This document shows positions 7,046 through 7,336 of a stretch of DNA of 7,336 nt, in pieces. The stretch lies in assembly GCA_020846515.1 (NCBI GenBank), contig JADLDX010001052.1, forward strand, positions 1-7,336, written 5' to 3'. Both the position numbers and the translations under genes were made by a program. The stretch is from Pirellulaceae bacterium. GTDB taxonomy: Bacteria > Planctomycetota > Planctomycetia > Pirellulales > Pirellulaceae. Within the stretch, counting starts at the first letter, position 1; each line of letters begins with the position of its first letter. The notes below the pieces were generated by a model, which was given only the letters and a program-made list of their open reading frames with translations, made no database searches and was not told the origin of the DNA.

Positions 7046-7135
7046 GGTGTTGATCTAAGCTTTGCTAGCGTCTTGTCGCTGCCTTGCGGCTGCTTCAAGC
7101 GGTTGCTAGCAACACCTAGACGTGTCCGCCGACAC
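7046..7135 (-). promoter_or_regulatory. Possible structured 5' leader of the TolC-like gene
   Basis: Several inverted repeats cluster here: GGTGTTG (7046-7052) with CAACACC (7110-7116); GTTGCTAGCAAC, a 12-bp perfect palindrome (7102-7113); GTGTC (7122-7126) with GACAC (7131-7135); and GCTAGC at 7064-7069, which can pair with the GCTAGC at 7105-7110. As minus-strand RNA the region could fold into a closed stem (GGTGTTG, then GCTAGC) with inner hairpins, about 140-220 nt before the start codon. It matches no riboswitch class I recognise. Alternatively the palindromes are DNA operators. Pairing is visible; a regulatory role is inference. Confidence 0.35.
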
Positions 7136-7248
7136 TTATCAACACAATGGGTATCGACCAGCATGCCCGCAAACTTTGGCTGATCGTTACAGTTTGACAT
7201 GAATTTGGGAAGAAAATTTGAAAAGTGGATTTTGATTCAATGCTAGCT

Positions 7249-7286
7249 CTAACCCTCCCAAGCTCAGCGCCAGAACTAACCCTCCC
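7249..7286. repeat. CTAACCCTCCC direct repeat
   Basis: The 11-mer CTAACCCTCCC occurs at 7249-7259 and again at 7276-7286, with 16 nt between the copies. The second copy also forms the left arm of the hairpin at 7279-7297; the first could pair with the same GGAGGGT right arm, giving two mutually exclusive structures. Confidence 0.65.
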
Positions 7287-7297
7287 TTTTGGAGGGT
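7279..7297. repeat. Small GC-rich hairpin next to the right-edge terminator
   Basis: ACCCTCC (7279-7285) pairs perfectly with GGAGGGT (7291-7297) around a 5-nt loop (CTTTT). It abuts the terminator stem starting at 7298, so on either strand the two hairpins would sit back to back. It may strengthen termination or stabilise RNA ends. Confidence 0.55.
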
Positions 7298-7332
7298 CGA
7301 AAAAACAGGCGCTACTGCAGCCTGTTTTTTCG
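7298..7332. terminator. Symmetric (bidirectional) intrinsic terminator
   Basis: CGAAAAAACAGGC (7298-7310) and GCCTGTTTTTTCG (7320-7332) are perfect 13-bp reverse complements around a 9-nt loop. The outer part is A6/T6, so both strands read as a GC-containing stem followed by T6, the classic form of a two-way rho-independent terminator. Nothing in the window transcribes towards it on the + strand, so it most likely ends a minus-strand gene lying just beyond the right edge and insulates the TolC-like gene from it. Confidence 0.8.
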
Positions 7333-7336
7333 GGGA

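Larger units (their letters stand above)
6911..7336. other. Gene-free region upstream of the TolC-like gene
   Basis: No convincing gene is seen in these 426 bases. The part nearest the gene (to about 7135) is rich in inverted repeats and is probably its 5' leader. The middle (7200-7240) is AT-rich and a likely place for the promoter, but I find no good -35/-10 pair on the minus strand. The right end (7249-7332) holds a direct repeat, a small hairpin and a symmetric terminator. A minus-strand open frame at 6961-7200 has no family resemblance and no ribosome binding site and is not annotated. Confidence 0.7.

Noticed and set aside
6961..7200. 79-codon minus-strand open frame upstream of the TolC-like gene
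   Set aside because: There is no Shine-Dalgarno before its ATG, its composition is not protein-like (scattered Cys, Arg and Gln, no hydrophobic pattern), and it runs through inverted repeats. A short leader peptide cannot be excluded but is not supported.
7194..7222. TTGACA on the + strand as a possible promoter
   Set aside because: A perfect -35 hexamer is present at 7194-7199, but the sequence 17 nt downstream (TTTGAA) is a poor -10, and there is no + strand gene to serve before the terminator at 7298.
1..7336. CRISPR arrays, tRNA or rRNA genes, transposases, phage or defence genes
   Set aside because: I looked on both strands and saw no regularly spaced repeats, no cloverleaf or rRNA-like sequence and no protein of these kinds. 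The window is mostly housekeeping and transport genes.

Overview
The window reads as ordinary bacterial chromosome, most probably from a planctomycete (Pirellulales-like). The basis is a TolC-family lipoprotein with features I associate with planctomycete outer membrane factors (the 'FDAQF', 'PLLRGRG...NRIPIVLARIN' and 'YGYTRP' motifs plus a long disordered C-terminus), a palindromic intergenic repeat of the GGCGTTAGCC / GGCTAACGCC type, moderately high GC, and weak Shine-Dalgarno sequences. The taxonomic call is inference; there is no rRNA or other marker here.

Layout, left to right. (1) Bases 1-246 hold the 3' end of gatA and 287-1759 a complete gatB, both on the + strand: the A and B subunits of the tRNA-dependent amidotransferase GatCAB. 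(2) Bases 1760-1959 form a convergent intergenic region holding a nested palindrome: a perfect 21-bp inverted repeat (1765-1785 / 1882-1902) enclosing a long REP-like hairpin, followed by short CTAATCA tandem repeats. (3) Bases 1960-4254 (minus strand) encode a KUP/HAK/KT-family potassium transporter with an extra hydrophilic N-terminus and a loop insertion. (4) Bases 4255-4465 hold a good sigma70-type promoter for kup and, just upstream, a strong intrinsic terminator for the next minus-strand gene. (5) Bases 4466-6910 (minus strand) encode an 814-residue TolC-like outer membrane efflux lipoprotein with about 185 residues of charged, Pro/Ala-rich C-terminal tail. (6) Bases 6911-7336 contain no credible gene. 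They hold the probable tolC leader with several inverted repeats and three GCTAGC palindromes, then a CTAACCCTCCC direct repeat, a small hairpin and a symmetric (bidirectional) terminator at the right edge.

Functional picture. gatAB is translation housekeeping, making Gln-tRNA(Gln) and/or Asn-tRNA(Asn) by transamidation. The kup and tolC-like genes are consecutive on the minus strand, but the terminator and promoter between them make them separate transcription units with no evident functional link. No efflux partner (membrane fusion protein, RND or ABC pump) is visible beside the TolC-like gene. I see no defence system, CRISPR array, transposase, phage gene or biosynthetic cluster. The items most worth a second look are the nested palindrome at 1765-1902, the C-terminal tail of the TolC-like protein, and the structured DNA upstream of it.
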